Below are positions 50,818-58,110 of a stretch of DNA of 58,110 bases, piece after piece (positions within the stretch are counted from its first letter, which is position 1; each line of letters opens with the position of its first letter). A program made the position numbers and the translations under genes. The notes under the pieces are model-generated. The model had not been told where the DNA came from. It did not search any database and saw nothing but the letters and a program-made list of their open reading frames with translations. The DNA is from CAYURH01 sp964447105 (GTDB lineage Bacteria > Patescibacteriota > Saccharimonadia > Saccharimonadales > EFPC-124): assembly GCA_964447105.1 (NCBI GenBank), contig CAYURH010000005.1, positions 1 through 58,110 on the forward strand. The letters are read 5' to 3'.

Positions 50818-51328
50818 CAATGCTGTAGCTACCCGATGGTTGCGTGGGCCCGGCTACCACGCCGTAAGTCACGGTTGTAGCATCACCGCTTTTGAACGGG
50901 CCGGTGCCGTGTTTAATTAGCGCGCCGCCAGTGGGCAACCCTAAAAAATTGCTAGCAGAACCAGTAATGTTATACCCCCACGTACCCACTGCGAGCGTGG
51001 TGGCCGTGCCATTGGCGCTGGCTGCAATGGTGGCTGCGCCGTTAGACATATTGGTGGTAGTGGTGCCGTGAGCGTACAGGTCGTAGCCCACCACATCGGT
51101 GGACGTCACCGTAACGACATGCGATCCATTGCCGGTAAAGTTGGTGCCGTCAAACGTGAGTGGGATTGATACATCACTGCCCACCGAAATGGAGATGCTT
51201 GTCGCCGATCCGTATGGTACATCTGCGCCAAATACGCCCTGGCCAAACGGCGACGCAAACACTGTGCGCGGCAACAGCGCCGCAACTATCACTGCCAGAC
51301 CTACCACTCCCAAAAGTTTGGCTTTCAT
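50783..51328 (-). CDS. Secreted beta protein paired with the 49939 protein
   Basis: 181 residues with a clean signal peptide (VVGLAVIVAALLPRTVFAS). The mature part is Gly/Thr/Ser-rich with SISVGSDVSIPLTFDGTNF and a C-terminal strand YSIAMTYTVVAVNP, reminiscent of WxL-type or Camelysin-like sandwiches. It has no anchor. It mirrors the 42650/43717 pair at the other end of the fibre block. Confidence 0.78.
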   Translation of the reverse strand: MKAKLLGVVGLAVIVAALLPRTVFASPFGQGVFGADVPYGSATSISISVGSDVSIPLTFDGTNFTGNGSHVVTVTSTDVVGYDLYAHGTTTTNMSNGAATIAASANGTATTLAVGTWGYNITGSASNFLGLPTGGALIKHGTGPFKSGDATTVTYGVVAGPTQPSGSYSIAMTYTVVAVNP

Positions 51329-51363
51329 TGCCCTTAGTATAGCAGCTCTGTTTTAATGGAATT

Positions 51364-51606
51364 ATGTGTAGAAGTATCAAACCATTGTACAATCTGCAGC
51401 CGCCAGTCAGCGATGACGAAGTTCGTGCTGCCGCCCGCCAGTTTGTGCGCAAAATCTCTGGCTATCGCGAGCCTTCGCAGGCCAACCGAGAAGCGTTCGA
51501 GCGGGGGATCGACGAAGTGGCGCATGCCGCTCAACACCTGCTTGCATCACTTACCACCAAAGCGCCACCGCGCCCGCGCGAACAAGCCGTGGCAACACAA
51601 TTGTAA
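51364..51606 (+). CDS. DUF2277 family protein
   Basis: 80 residues. MCRSIKPLYNLQPPVSDDEVRAAARQFVRKISG is the family's N-terminal signature, with Cys2 conserved. The function is not known. There is no clear ribosome site; the ATG at 51364 lies shortly after a TAGTATAGCAG stretch on the divergent promoter region. Confidence 0.9.
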   Translation: MCRSIKPLYNLQPPVSDDEVRAAARQFVRKISGYREPSQANREAFERGIDEVAHAAQHLLASLTTKAPPRPREQAVATQL

Positions 51607-51663
51607 GTAAGCATAGGTTTTTTGTTGACAATGTCGGCTCGCAAAGTCATATTAGTAGTTAAT

Positions 51664-52707
51664 ATGTCCAAAAAATTAACATCGCTTTTCAAAAAACGCC
51701 CCAATGCTATTATTGCGGCGATGGTTGCCGTGCTTGTCATCGCTGTTGGTACTGTAGTGATTAGTATCAGTGCTGCAGGGTTCTTTGCCGCCAACGAGCC
51801 CGAGGATGGCGCACTTACCAGCAACGCTAAACTCGTGGCCGACGCCAGCGCCTCGGGTGGTAAAGCTATCCAATTCACCGCGCCTGTCGCACCACCTCCG
51901 CCACCACCATCGAGTAGCGCATGGCCAGACGCCACCAACACCGGCTACGAACCCACCGGCGTAGCACTCACCAACTATACTGGTCCGTGTACCATTACGG
52001 CGGCCAACACCACGATCGACGCCAAAACTATCAACTGCGATCTGACCGTCCGTGCGAATAACGTACACATTACTCGCAGTTTGATCAAAGGCGCCATCAA
52101 CTCTGGTAGCTACAGTGAGCAGTCTGGATTAGTTATCAGCGATACCACGATTCAGTGCGGCTGTCTCTCGGTAGGCGCAACCGATACACCGAGCGCCATC
52201 CAAGAATCTAACTACACACTCCTTCGCGTCAACCTGTCTGGTTCTGGTCATGGCGCAGCTATCCGCAACAATGTGGTGATTCAGGACTCATGGATCCATG
52301 GCCTTGGGGGCAATACCGACGCACACAAAGATGGTGTGTTTAGCGGTGGCGGTACTAACGTAACCATTAGGCACAATAATATTGAATGCAATGACGGCTC
52401 ACATGCAGGTTGCACGTCCGCCATCGGTCTGCTTACCGATTTCGAAGTCACGACATACCACACTATTGATAACAACTTGCTCAACACCAACGGTGCCTCT
52501 TGTTTCTATGCCTGGGGCGGGCCGCAAAAAGCATACAAAAGCAATCACATCACCTTTACCAACAACCACTTTGGCCGCAAAATCAACGGCAAATGTGGGA
52601 GTGAAGGCCCAGTGGCCTACTGGGATAAAACCCAACCTGGCATGGTCTGGAGTGGTAATGTGTGGGACGATACTGGCGCAGTCGTACCCGAACCAACTTC
52701 GTGGTAG
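51664..52707 (+). CDS. Secreted right-handed beta-helix protein with CBM-like N-terminus
   Basis: 347 residues from ATG 51664; a TTGACA at 51625 makes upstream starts unlikely. An N-terminal anchor (AIIAAMVAVLVIAVGTVVISI) precedes a short piece resembling a CBM6/35 jelly roll (EPEDGALTSNAKLV..ASGGKAIQF). A Pro-rich linker leads to repeating beta-helix rungs (ANNVHITRSLIKGAI, GTNVTIRHNNIEC, SNHITFTNNHFG). It may be a polysaccharide-active enzyme, but I see no catalytic triad to name. Confidence 0.8.
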   Translation: MSKKLTSLFKKRPNAIIAAMVAVLVIAVGTVVISISAAGFFAANEPEDGALTSNAKLVADASASGGKAIQFTAPVAPPPPPPSSSAWPDATNTGYEPTGVALTNYTGPCTITAANTTIDAKTINCDLTVRANNVHITRSLIKGAINSGSYSEQSGLVISDTTIQCGCLSVGATDTPSAIQESNYTLLRVNLSGSGHGAAIRNNVVIQDSWIHGLGGNTDAHKDGVFSGGGTNVTIRHNNIECNDGSHAGCTSAIGLLTDFEVTTYHTIDNNLLNTNGASCFYAWGGPQKAYKSNHITFTNNHFGRKINGKCGSEGPVAYWDKTQPGMVWSGNVWDDTGAVVPEPTSW

Positions 52708-52786
52708 TGACACACCACTCTTAATTATCTAGATTTATAAATAATAATATTTTATAATATCTCAAGCCGAACCAAGGGAGGCTGTA

Positions 52787-53407
52787 ATGAAAGTGGGGGT
52801 TCCTGCGCCGCATCGCGCGTGGGCTCTGCTGCAGGATATTCGTACAAATCGAGCCGATATTGATCCAAAGAAGGACCAAGCAAAGTTCAACGTTGGTTGG
52901 GCTGGACCGGCGAAATTAAACCCCGATAGTCCAGAATTCAGGCACGGACAACAACCGCATCAGAAAGCCATGGCCGAGGCCCTGGAGTTCGAGTATCAGG
53001 CTCGTTCCAAAGCGCTGGAGGCTGTGCGCAGTGAACGCGAGGGCTACCTGAACACGCTGGTGCTGGTGACTGCGGCCGTTAGCCTGTGGGGTGGCCTGAA
53101 AGGAATATCGGGATCACCCTCGCCGTGGGCGCTGCTGCTGCTCGTGCCCATGATCGCGCTGTGGATGCTGCTGGGGTCTCACGCGTCGCGTCCCAAGACC
53201 CACCTGGGCAACTACGAAGGTCCGGGTGCCCGCGCCGCAGAAATTCAGTGTCGGTACGACATGGAAAATCGCAAGCGCACAGCCATCATCCGCCGCAACG
53301 CCGAGTTGCAGCGGGCAAAGCGCAACCTGGCGACTGTCTGTCTACTATTCCAGGCGGGAATCCTGGCTGGAGCGACGTGGCTGATCGTCGCCGTAGTGTT
53401 TGGCTAA
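52787..53407 (+). CDS. Orphan cassette: two-span membrane protein
   Basis: 206 residues. A soluble N-terminal helix-rich part (QKAMAEALEFEYQARSKALEAV) is followed by a first hydrophobic region (about residues 87-125), a charged loop (YDMENRKRTAIIRRNAELQRAKR) and a last helix (TVCLLFQAGILAGATWLIVAVV). I do not recognise the family. It has its own TATAAT promoter in an A+T-rich leader, GGGAGG before the ATG, and a strong terminator. G+C-rich codons mark it as one of the orphan cassettes. Confidence 0.78.
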   Translation: MKVGVPAPHRAWALLQDIRTNRADIDPKKDQAKFNVGWAGPAKLNPDSPEFRHGQQPHQKAMAEALEFEYQARSKALEAVRSEREGYLNTLVLVTAAVSLWGGLKGISGSPSPWALLLLVPMIALWMLLGSHASRPKTHLGNYEGPGARAAEIQCRYDMENRKRTAIIRRNAELQRAKRNLATVCLLFQAGILAGATWLIVAVVFG

Positions 53408-53409
53408 AC

Positions 53410-53434
53410 AAGGCCGCCCACCCGGGCGGCCTTT
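53410..53434 (+). terminator. Intrinsic terminator of the 52787 gene
   Basis: AAGGCCGCC (53410-53418) pairs with GGCGGCCTT (53425-53433), extended by one inner C-G pair, and ends in TTT. Confidence 0.85.
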
Positions 53435-53467
53435 AGCTATGGCGGGCTTGGCGCGTATACTATAGAT

Positions 53468-53809
53468 ATGAGCAACCAACAAGAAATCATTGTCGTTACC
53501 ACCAACGACCTACCTGGCTACGAAGTCCAAGAAACCTACGGTGAAGTATTTGGGCTGATTGTGCGAAGCCGCAATTTGTTTAGCAACATCGGCGCTGGTT
53601 TTCGCACTATTTTTGGCGGAGAGGTGCGCGGGTACACCACGCTGCTATCGGATAGCCGCGAACACGCCCTGGCTCGTTTGCGTGCAGCAGCTGCCGCTAA
53701 AGGTGCCAATGCCGTGTTGGCTATGCGGTTTGATTCTGGCGACATTGGTGGAGTTATGAACGAAGTTGCGGCCTACGGCACGGCCGTAACTGTTAAACAG
53801 AAGAATTAA
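53468..53809 (+). CDS. YbjQ/UPF0145 family protein
   Basis: 113 residues. IVVTTNDLPGYEVQETYGEVFGLIVRS and the later GANAVLAMRFDSGDI..VAAYGTAVTVK are the family's signatures. Members form pentamers of unknown function. TATACT ends 6 nt before the ATG, suggesting a leaderless message. Confidence 0.93.
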   Translation: MSNQQEIIVVTTNDLPGYEVQETYGEVFGLIVRSRNLFSNIGAGFRTIFGGEVRGYTTLLSDSREHALARLRAAAAAKGANAVLAMRFDSGDIGGVMNEVAAYGTAVTVKQKN

Positions 53810-53946
53810 TACGAATCGCACCCCGTGCCGTCGTTGTCGGCGTCCAAATTATAGTGGTCCACACCAATGACGGTCACGCGCATACCAATATCTTTGCAGT
53901 CTAAATCGTATAGGGAGCGCATGGCGAATAAAAGAGCCGTGTTCAT
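53806..53946 (-). CDS. 46-residue Excalibur-type calcium-binding mini-protein
   Basis: ATG 53946 to TAA 53806, overlapping the ybjQ stop by 4 nt. MRSLYDLDCKDIGMRVTVIG followed by DADNDGTGCDSY matches the Excalibur plan: two cysteines and a DxDxDG calcium loop. No signal peptide precedes it, which is unusual because the domain is normally extracellular. An in-frame ATG at 53958 would add four residues. Confidence 0.6.
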   Translation of the reverse strand: MNTALLFAMRSLYDLDCKDIGMRVTVIGVDHYNLDADNDGTGCDSY

Positions 53947-53970
53947 GTCCAATACCATATAATACGTAGT

Positions 53971-54996
53971 ATGGACGTCGAAAACGAAAACGCCAATCCC
54001 AATCGGCTTGCAGAGAAACCTACGGTGGATATGCCAGACCTTATAGCCGCTTTAGAAACAGGGCCCGCTACGCCTTTTGCAGAAGAAACTGTCCCTGTAG
54101 CTGGTCAGGATGTAGTGATAGGTGTGGGTCCGATACTTCACGAGACCGGGTGGACAGGTGAGCGACGGGTACTTTTTGGCGTAACTGCGACTGCTCGTGG
54201 CGAATCTGCAATAGTGCGAAGTCTCGATTTGCCTGCCGCATTTGTCGCCCATGACACTGGCGCAACAGAAGAGTGGGGCAGAGAACGCGCCTTGCTGCAG
54301 CGGCTTGCGGACACGTCGGCTGATGTGTCGACAGATAGCACCGATGGGTTGGTGTGCCCACTACCGGCAGCTGAAACTTCGGGCGATGTATTGTATGAAC
54401 AAGGAGCGCCAGGTAGAAATATGCGCGATATTTTCAAAGCGCTCTACATAGCTAGTGAGAGGTACCCCCATGGGAGAGGGTGGTTGAGTGATGAATTTAT
54501 TTCGTACGCACTGCACTCAATGCGCGATTCGGCCACGAGCAGCTTGGCGCAATTGCACCAAGTAGGCGCCACGGGTGGTCAGTTCGTAGAATATGGTCAT
54601 GCCCATCCGGGTAACTTTATTTTTGATTGGCGCACAGCCAGGAGCAAACTATGTGATTACACGGAGGCTCGCATTGCTGAAGGTTTAGATGCTGATCGTG
54701 TAGCCGCAACTGAACGTGATACGCGGAGACTTGCCGCCGAATGGCGAATGGCCTTGGCCGAAGATGGCCTGGACGGCGCAGCCTTCAAAGCACCCGATGC
54801 GGGCGGGCTCACTCACGAAGAAGTCATGGCCAAACTAGAAGCCACGCTCATCAGGGTTGACCTGAGCCGTCTAGGAGTGGAAATCACTGATGCCGAAGCC
54901 GACAGCGTAGCTGCGTTGATCCAGCAGACAGAAGACCGGCTGGTGGACGGGTTGCCAAACATCCGTTATCCGCAGACACCCGTGGCGGCTGAGTAA
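53971..54996 (+). CDS. Kinase-fold-like protein lacking catalytic residues
   Basis: 341 residues. The C-terminal half reads like the C-lobe of the APH/protein-kinase fold: SSLAQLHQVGATGG, YGHAHPGNFIFDWRTARSKLCDYTEA. In active enzymes this is HGDxHPGNfLfd followed by iDFexA; here the catalytic Asp (HxD) is missing and the DFG position is CDY. The N-terminal part is acidic and Thr-rich. I infer a pseudokinase or a very divergent phosphotransferase. TATAAT ends 7 nt before the ATG. Confidence 0.65.
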   Translation: MDVENENANPNRLAEKPTVDMPDLIAALETGPATPFAEETVPVAGQDVVIGVGPILHETGWTGERRVLFGVTATARGESAIVRSLDLPAAFVAHDTGATEEWGRERALLQRLADTSADVSTDSTDGLVCPLPAAETSGDVLYEQGAPGRNMRDIFKALYIASERYPHGRGWLSDEFISYALHSMRDSATSSLAQLHQVGATGGQFVEYGHAHPGNFIFDWRTARSKLCDYTEARIAEGLDADRVAATERDTRRLAAEWRMALAEDGLDGAAFKAPDAGGLTHEEVMAKLEATLIRVDLSRLGVEITDAEADSVAALIQQTEDRLVDGLPNIRYPQTPVAAE

Positions 54997-55002
54997 TAAT
55001 CA

Positions 55003-55398
55003 TCATATCGTTGATAGCAACGATTCCACTTTTGCCCTCACCGCGTCACGAGTCTTGCGGTGAAACGCCGTGTCTTGGCCTTGGGGGTCGGCAATATTCC
55101 AGTACTGTACGGTGCCGTGCGTGCGCACAAACTCTGGCAGTTCACCAAGCGGTTTAAATGAGATGATCAGATCTGCCGAGTCGACCATTGCTCGGGTGAT
55201 TGGTTTGCGCACGCATGCGTCCATGTCGTAGCCGATTTCACCCATCACCTCAACGACTACGGGGTCAATAGGCTTGCCAATTTTGGGGTTCACACCGGCG
55301 CTGGTAGCAGTGTGCTTGCCGGCGGCAAAGGTGTTGGTGAAGAGTTCGGCTTCTTGGCTACGGGCAACATTGCCATTGCAAATATAGAGGATGTGCAT
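55003..55398 (-). CDS. Low-molecular-weight phosphotyrosine phosphatase-like protein
   Basis: 131 residues from ATG 55398; codons further up (frame to 55626) do not fit. CNGNVARS (Cys7, Arg13) is the CX5R phosphate loop, and ADPQGQD near the C-terminus supplies the general-acid Asp. It could be an arsenate-reductase-like or protein tyrosine phosphatase. It lies 44 nt after the SpeE-like gene on the same strand. Confidence 0.85.
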   Translation of the reverse strand: MHILYICNGNVARSQEAELFTNTFAAGKHTATSAGVNPKIGKPIDPVVVEVMGEIGYDMDACVRKPITRAMVDSADLIISFKPLGELPEFVRTHGTVQYWNIADPQGQDTAFHRKTRDAVRAKVESLLSTI

Positions 55399-55442
55399 GG
55401 TTTGATGATAGCAGGGGTGGGAAGAAGCGGCTATAGCTGGCG

Positions 55443-56900
55443 CTACGAAGCATTGCATGTTTGGTATAGTCGTTCTACTGGGGCAAAATCGTCGGTAAGC
55501 GGCTGTGCTTGTGTCGGCGCAAGCTGTATGCCTGTAGCCCAGGGCTGTGGTTGGTGGGCGTACGTGCCAATGATGTTTTGTAGCATTTGTAATCGTCCGC
55601 TTTCCATGGGGTGTAGACTGCTCCACTGAAAAGCAGTTTTATACGAACTATCTATGCTAGCCAGAAACGGCTTGCACGCCGGTGCGGTCGAACCAATAAT
55701 ATTAGCCATTACAACGCCATTGGTATTTACCACATGGCTCAGAGCGGCCGCGTATTCGCGAGTAGTAAGCGCAAACGGCACCGACGATCCATGATAGACA
55801 TCCACAATAACAATGTCGTACATGTTTGTAGTGTGGTTCAAAAACGCCCGGGCATCTTCGGCAAAAATACGTACATTTGGTAGTGGCTGGTAGTCAAAAT
55901 ATTTTTGAGCTATGGATTCCAGCTGTGGGTCGATTTCGACTACATCTACAGTCGATCCCGGAAACTGCCTGGCAATATATTCCGGCAAGGTAAACGCACC
56001 ACCGCCCAAAACCAAAACTCGATTTTTGTGTGGTGCAGCCGCCACCAAGTCGGCGATGGTACGAGTGTAGGCAAAAACCAATTGGTCGGGGTCGTCGCGT
56101 AGCACGCCAGATTGTATCCCTGTTGGACTGGTTACTAGGCCGGTTAGCCGCTGGCCGTCTATAGACAGAGATCGTACTTCGTAATGCGCCGAAGGCGTAT
56201 CGATGCTGGCTGTCGTGCCGCGTGGCAAAGGCGTAAACACAAAAGCCAGCGTACACAAAACCACCGCGCCGCTCATCGCCAGCCGCAAACGTATATGCCG
56301 CCGCGGTTCGATAAACCAACTTGCCGCCAGCAAAACAATGGTCATGGCCGCCAATGTTTCGCGCGAACCAAAAAAGCTAAAAAATATAAACCCCGTACAA
56401 AAAGTGCCGCTAATGCCCCCAAGCGAGTTAAGTGCGCTCAGCCCCGCTACCGATCGCCCGGCACTGGCCAGCGACCGCACACGTAGCCGAGCCAGGTAGG
56501 GGCTAATAACACCCAGCAAAAAACTGGTGGGCATAAACAACACTACAGCCGCCACCACACCTTGGGCACGCACATCGGTGAGTGTGCTTGTGGTCAGGTG
56601 TAGTACATATTCGTACCCTACACACGTCCACACCAGGGATAATGAGCTGGCAAGCAGCAACCAGGCGATATCGGTTTTGGCCACACGCTTGTCGGCCAGC
56701 CATCCACCCACGGCGTAGCCAGCGGCTAGCGCGGCGATCATCACCCCAATCACGCTGGTCCAAACATACATAGACGTGCCAATGCTGGGCGCCAAAATGC
56801 GCGACGCTACGAGTTCGTAGGCCATTAACACAAAGCCGATGGTAAATGAAATCGCACCATATAACCCAATGTAAGTAATAAGACGTTTGAAGAAATGCAT
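55443..56900 (-). CDS. Membrane-fused spermidine-synthase-like protein
   Basis: 485 residues. The first 225 form about seven helices (SFTIGFVLMAYELVASRILAP..GTSMYVWTSVIG) as in the MFS/SpeE fusion family. The remainder is a class I methyltransferase fold with VLVLGGGAFTLPEYI, VDVVEIDPQ, EDARAFL and YDIVIVDVYHG. Family members transfer aminopropyl groups in classical SpeE, but the fused forms are largely uncharacterised. Confidence 0.85.
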   Translation of the reverse strand: MHFFKRLITYIGLYGAISFTIGFVLMAYELVASRILAPSIGTSMYVWTSVIGVMIAALAAGYAVGGWLADKRVAKTDIAWLLLASSLSLVWTCVGYEYVLHLTTSTLTDVRAQGVVAAVVLFMPTSFLLGVISPYLARLRVRSLASAGRSVAGLSALNSLGGISGTFCTGFIFFSFFGSRETLAAMTIVLLAASWFIEPRRHIRLRLAMSGAVVLCTLAFVFTPLPRGTTASIDTPSAHYEVRSLSIDGQRLTGLVTSPTGIQSGVLRDDPDQLVFAYTRTIADLVAAAPHKNRVLVLGGGAFTLPEYIARQFPGSTVDVVEIDPQLESIAQKYFDYQPLPNVRIFAEDARAFLNHTTNMYDIVIVDVYHGSSVPFALTTREYAAALSHVVNTNGVVMANIIGSTAPACKPFLASIDSSYKTAFQWSSLHPMESGRLQMLQNIIGTYAHQPQPWATGIQLAPTQAQPLTDDFAPVERLYQTCNAS

Positions 56901-56938
56901 GACTTATTGTCGCATATTTGCGGCGCGGGTGTCCTTTG

Positions 56939-56965
56939 GGTTGAAAATAATTTGGTGACCCACGG
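56939..56965. repeat. Partial copy of the tRNA-Glu 3' end (possible att remnant)
   Basis: GGTTGAAAATAATTT (56939-56953) recurs exactly at 58040-58054. The following GGTGACCC-ACGG matches the tRNA-Glu 3' end (58057 on) with two small gaps. The two copies bracket 1.1 kb holding one gene. The rest of 56966-57096 is A+T-rich with no gene. Confidence 0.65.
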
Positions 56966-57096
56966 CGAGCGAATGTCAAAATTTCAGATGACTATAATTT
57001 AGTAAGTTTATCGTGTAGTATTTATAGGCGGTTTTAGGGAGGGTCTATTGAGTGAAGATTGTGTAGAAGAAATATGGCAGAAAGGCTTTAGGGTAA

Positions 57097-58017
57097 ATGG
57101 CTAAGTTAAGTGACGTCAAACAACCGGTCCTTGGCATTTTTGACCCGCCCGGTGTGGTGCGACCTAATCGTTACCATCGAATCAACGCGGAATTCCCTCA
57201 GCTCAGCATACCTGATGATCCGCTTGCACCGGCTAGCGTCCATGTCAATGTCCAGCGGGCTGGTGTACTGGAGCCTTTGGTTATGGGGCCAGGAAAGACA
57301 ACTCGAGAAAAGGACCTAAATCCGGTTCAGCGTCTCTCTTACTTTCAGCTGGCTGCTGTTAATGTAGGAGAGTCATTCAGGCGGTTAGCTGAAAGGCTCC
57401 ACGAAGCCAAAAAGAGCAATCAGGGGCAACCGCTTTTATATGACATTGCCCGAGATGCTTTATGGGCCAGTCGAGATAGACGCGACGGCGGTCGAACGAA
57501 CGAGACAATCATCGGAATGCTGGTGCCGATCATCGCGGCCCAGATTCTATACCTCGATACAACTCCTAGTCCTGCCAATATAGACCAAACATTTGCTCTT
57601 GTCGGTCGAGTGCTACAAAACACAAATCGCAAAGATGTTGAGTGCATCGTCGAAATGACAAATCTGGGCAAGGGATTAAGCGGCTTTCCTGGAAGTTTCG
57701 AAAGCGGTGCTCTTACTGTATGGGGCTACTACAAGGAGCGACAGAAGGGCGAAGGTTGGCACAGTAAGTACCACGACAATTTTCTTATTGCTCAGGAGTT
57801 ATTAAAAACCACACTCGCTCTTCCTCGTCGAGATAGTCGAATGGTAGAATTTCGAGACTTCTTAACCGAAGCGACCTATATAGTCTTCGATCGCTTACCA
57901 ACCCTTTTGCCCAACGGTTCACATACGCAGTACTGGGGGCCGGACCTTGCCGATGATGTAGCAATAGTTCTTTACATCCTCTTCTCACATTACCCAGGAA
58001 GACAAATCGTTTTCTAA
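57097..58017 (+). CDS. Unknown 306-residue protein inside the tRNA-flanked segment
   Basis: A soluble, mostly helical protein: FDPPGVVRPNRYHRINAEFPQL at the start, NPVQRLSYFQLAAVNVGESFRRLAERL, NETIIGMLVPIIAAQILYLD and DDVAIVLYILFSHYPG at the end. I do not recognise the family. There is no clear ribosome site; a TAGTATTTATAGG promoter-like stretch lies about 75 nt upstream. Its codons are less biased than those of nearby genes, fitting an acquired gene. Confidence 0.72.
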   Translation: MAKLSDVKQPVLGIFDPPGVVRPNRYHRINAEFPQLSIPDDPLAPASVHVNVQRAGVLEPLVMGPGKTTREKDLNPVQRLSYFQLAAVNVGESFRRLAERLHEAKKSNQGQPLLYDIARDALWASRDRRDGGRTNETIIGMLVPIIAAQILYLDTTPSPANIDQTFALVGRVLQNTNRKDVECIVEMTNLGKGLSGFPGSFESGALTVWGYYKERQKGEGWHSKYHDNFLIAQELLKTTLALPRRDSRMVEFRDFLTEATYIVFDRLPTLLPNGSHTQYWGPDLADDVAIVLYILFSHYPGRQIVF

Positions 58018-58055
58018 AACGTGCACTTTTGGTGAGCCTGGTTGAAAATAATTTC

Positions 58056-58110
58056 TGGTGACCCCACGGGGATTCGAACCCCGGTTGCCGGGATGAAAAC
58101 CCGGTGTCCT
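58056..58110 (-). tRNA. tRNA-Glu (TTC), 3' part, runs off the window
   Basis: On the minus strand: the anticodon arm CCGGG/CCCGG with loop TTTTCAT (anticodon TTC), the T arm CCGGGG/CCCCG with TTCGAAT, the acceptor 3' strand TGGGGTC, A, and an encoded CCA (58058-58056). The 5' part lies beyond the window. Confidence 0.93.

Overview
The window looks like part of the chromosome of a Candidatus Patescibacteria (CPR) bacterium, plausibly of the Saccharibacteria lineage. This is an inference from gene content and compact layout: MurJ, LepA, TatAC, an HrcA/CIRCE chaperone regulon, RimK amidoligases, many signal-peptide surface proteins, tightly overlapping genes and roughly 50% G+C. No rRNA or other phylogenetic marker is present to prove it. 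TGA is used as a stop codon (for example at 17449, 19417 and 37193), so the standard bacterial code applies and the UGA-glycine CPR lineages are excluded.

Layout. 1-5.4 kb: a partial orphan gene, murJ-lepA, an unusual pair of long hairpins, tatA-tatC. 5.4-14.6 kb: a guanylate-kinase-like gene, then the heat-shock block hrcA-grpE-x, an inserted orphan membrane gene, dnaK (two CIRCE operators), a four-module unknown protein, dnaJ and a DUF1704-type metallopeptidase. 14.6-20.8 kb: a glycan and amidoligase block (debranching-enzyme-like hydrolase, GT4, DUF1861 propeller, ATP-grasp, retropepsin-like RimB relative, RimK), the last five genes overlapping or nearly so. 20.8-24.5 kb: membrane protein, tRNA-Lys, a CPR-type small protein, an RpiB/LacA-family gene, folD, a lone receiver domain, PlsC. 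24.5-31.5 kb: acyltransferase-like proteins, a hybrid sensor kinase, an HTH protein and a PKD-repeat surface protein with a sortase-like tail. 31.6-37.2 kb: umuD and umuC separated by a PNPOx gene, two related single-gene cassettes with matched leaders and trailers, and a membrane protein; another orphan cassette follows. 37.2-40.4 kb: a minus-strand polysaccharide operon (46-aa membrane protein, membrane protein, processive GT2, glycosidase-like protein). 40.7-52.7 kb: VOC and Nudix-like genes, then a long surface or tail-fibre-like block flanked by two DUF916-like proteins, each next to a secreted protein. 52.8-58.1 kb: orphan membrane gene, YbjQ, an Excalibur mini-ORF, a degenerate kinase-like protein, a low-molecular-weight phosphatase, a membrane-SpeE fusion, and a gene lying between a tRNA-Glu and a duplicated fragment of its 3' end.

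Three themes stand out. First, many start codons lie 6-9 nt after a TANNNT -10 box, implying extensive leaderless transcription. Second, small G+C-rich orphan genes sit as self-contained cassettes with their own promoter and structured leader; in three of them the leader is complementary to the trailer. Third, long hairpins without a U-tract recur, including an inverted pair at 3910-4096 that shares a conserved core inside unrelated arms. I saw no CRISPR array, transposase or rRNA.
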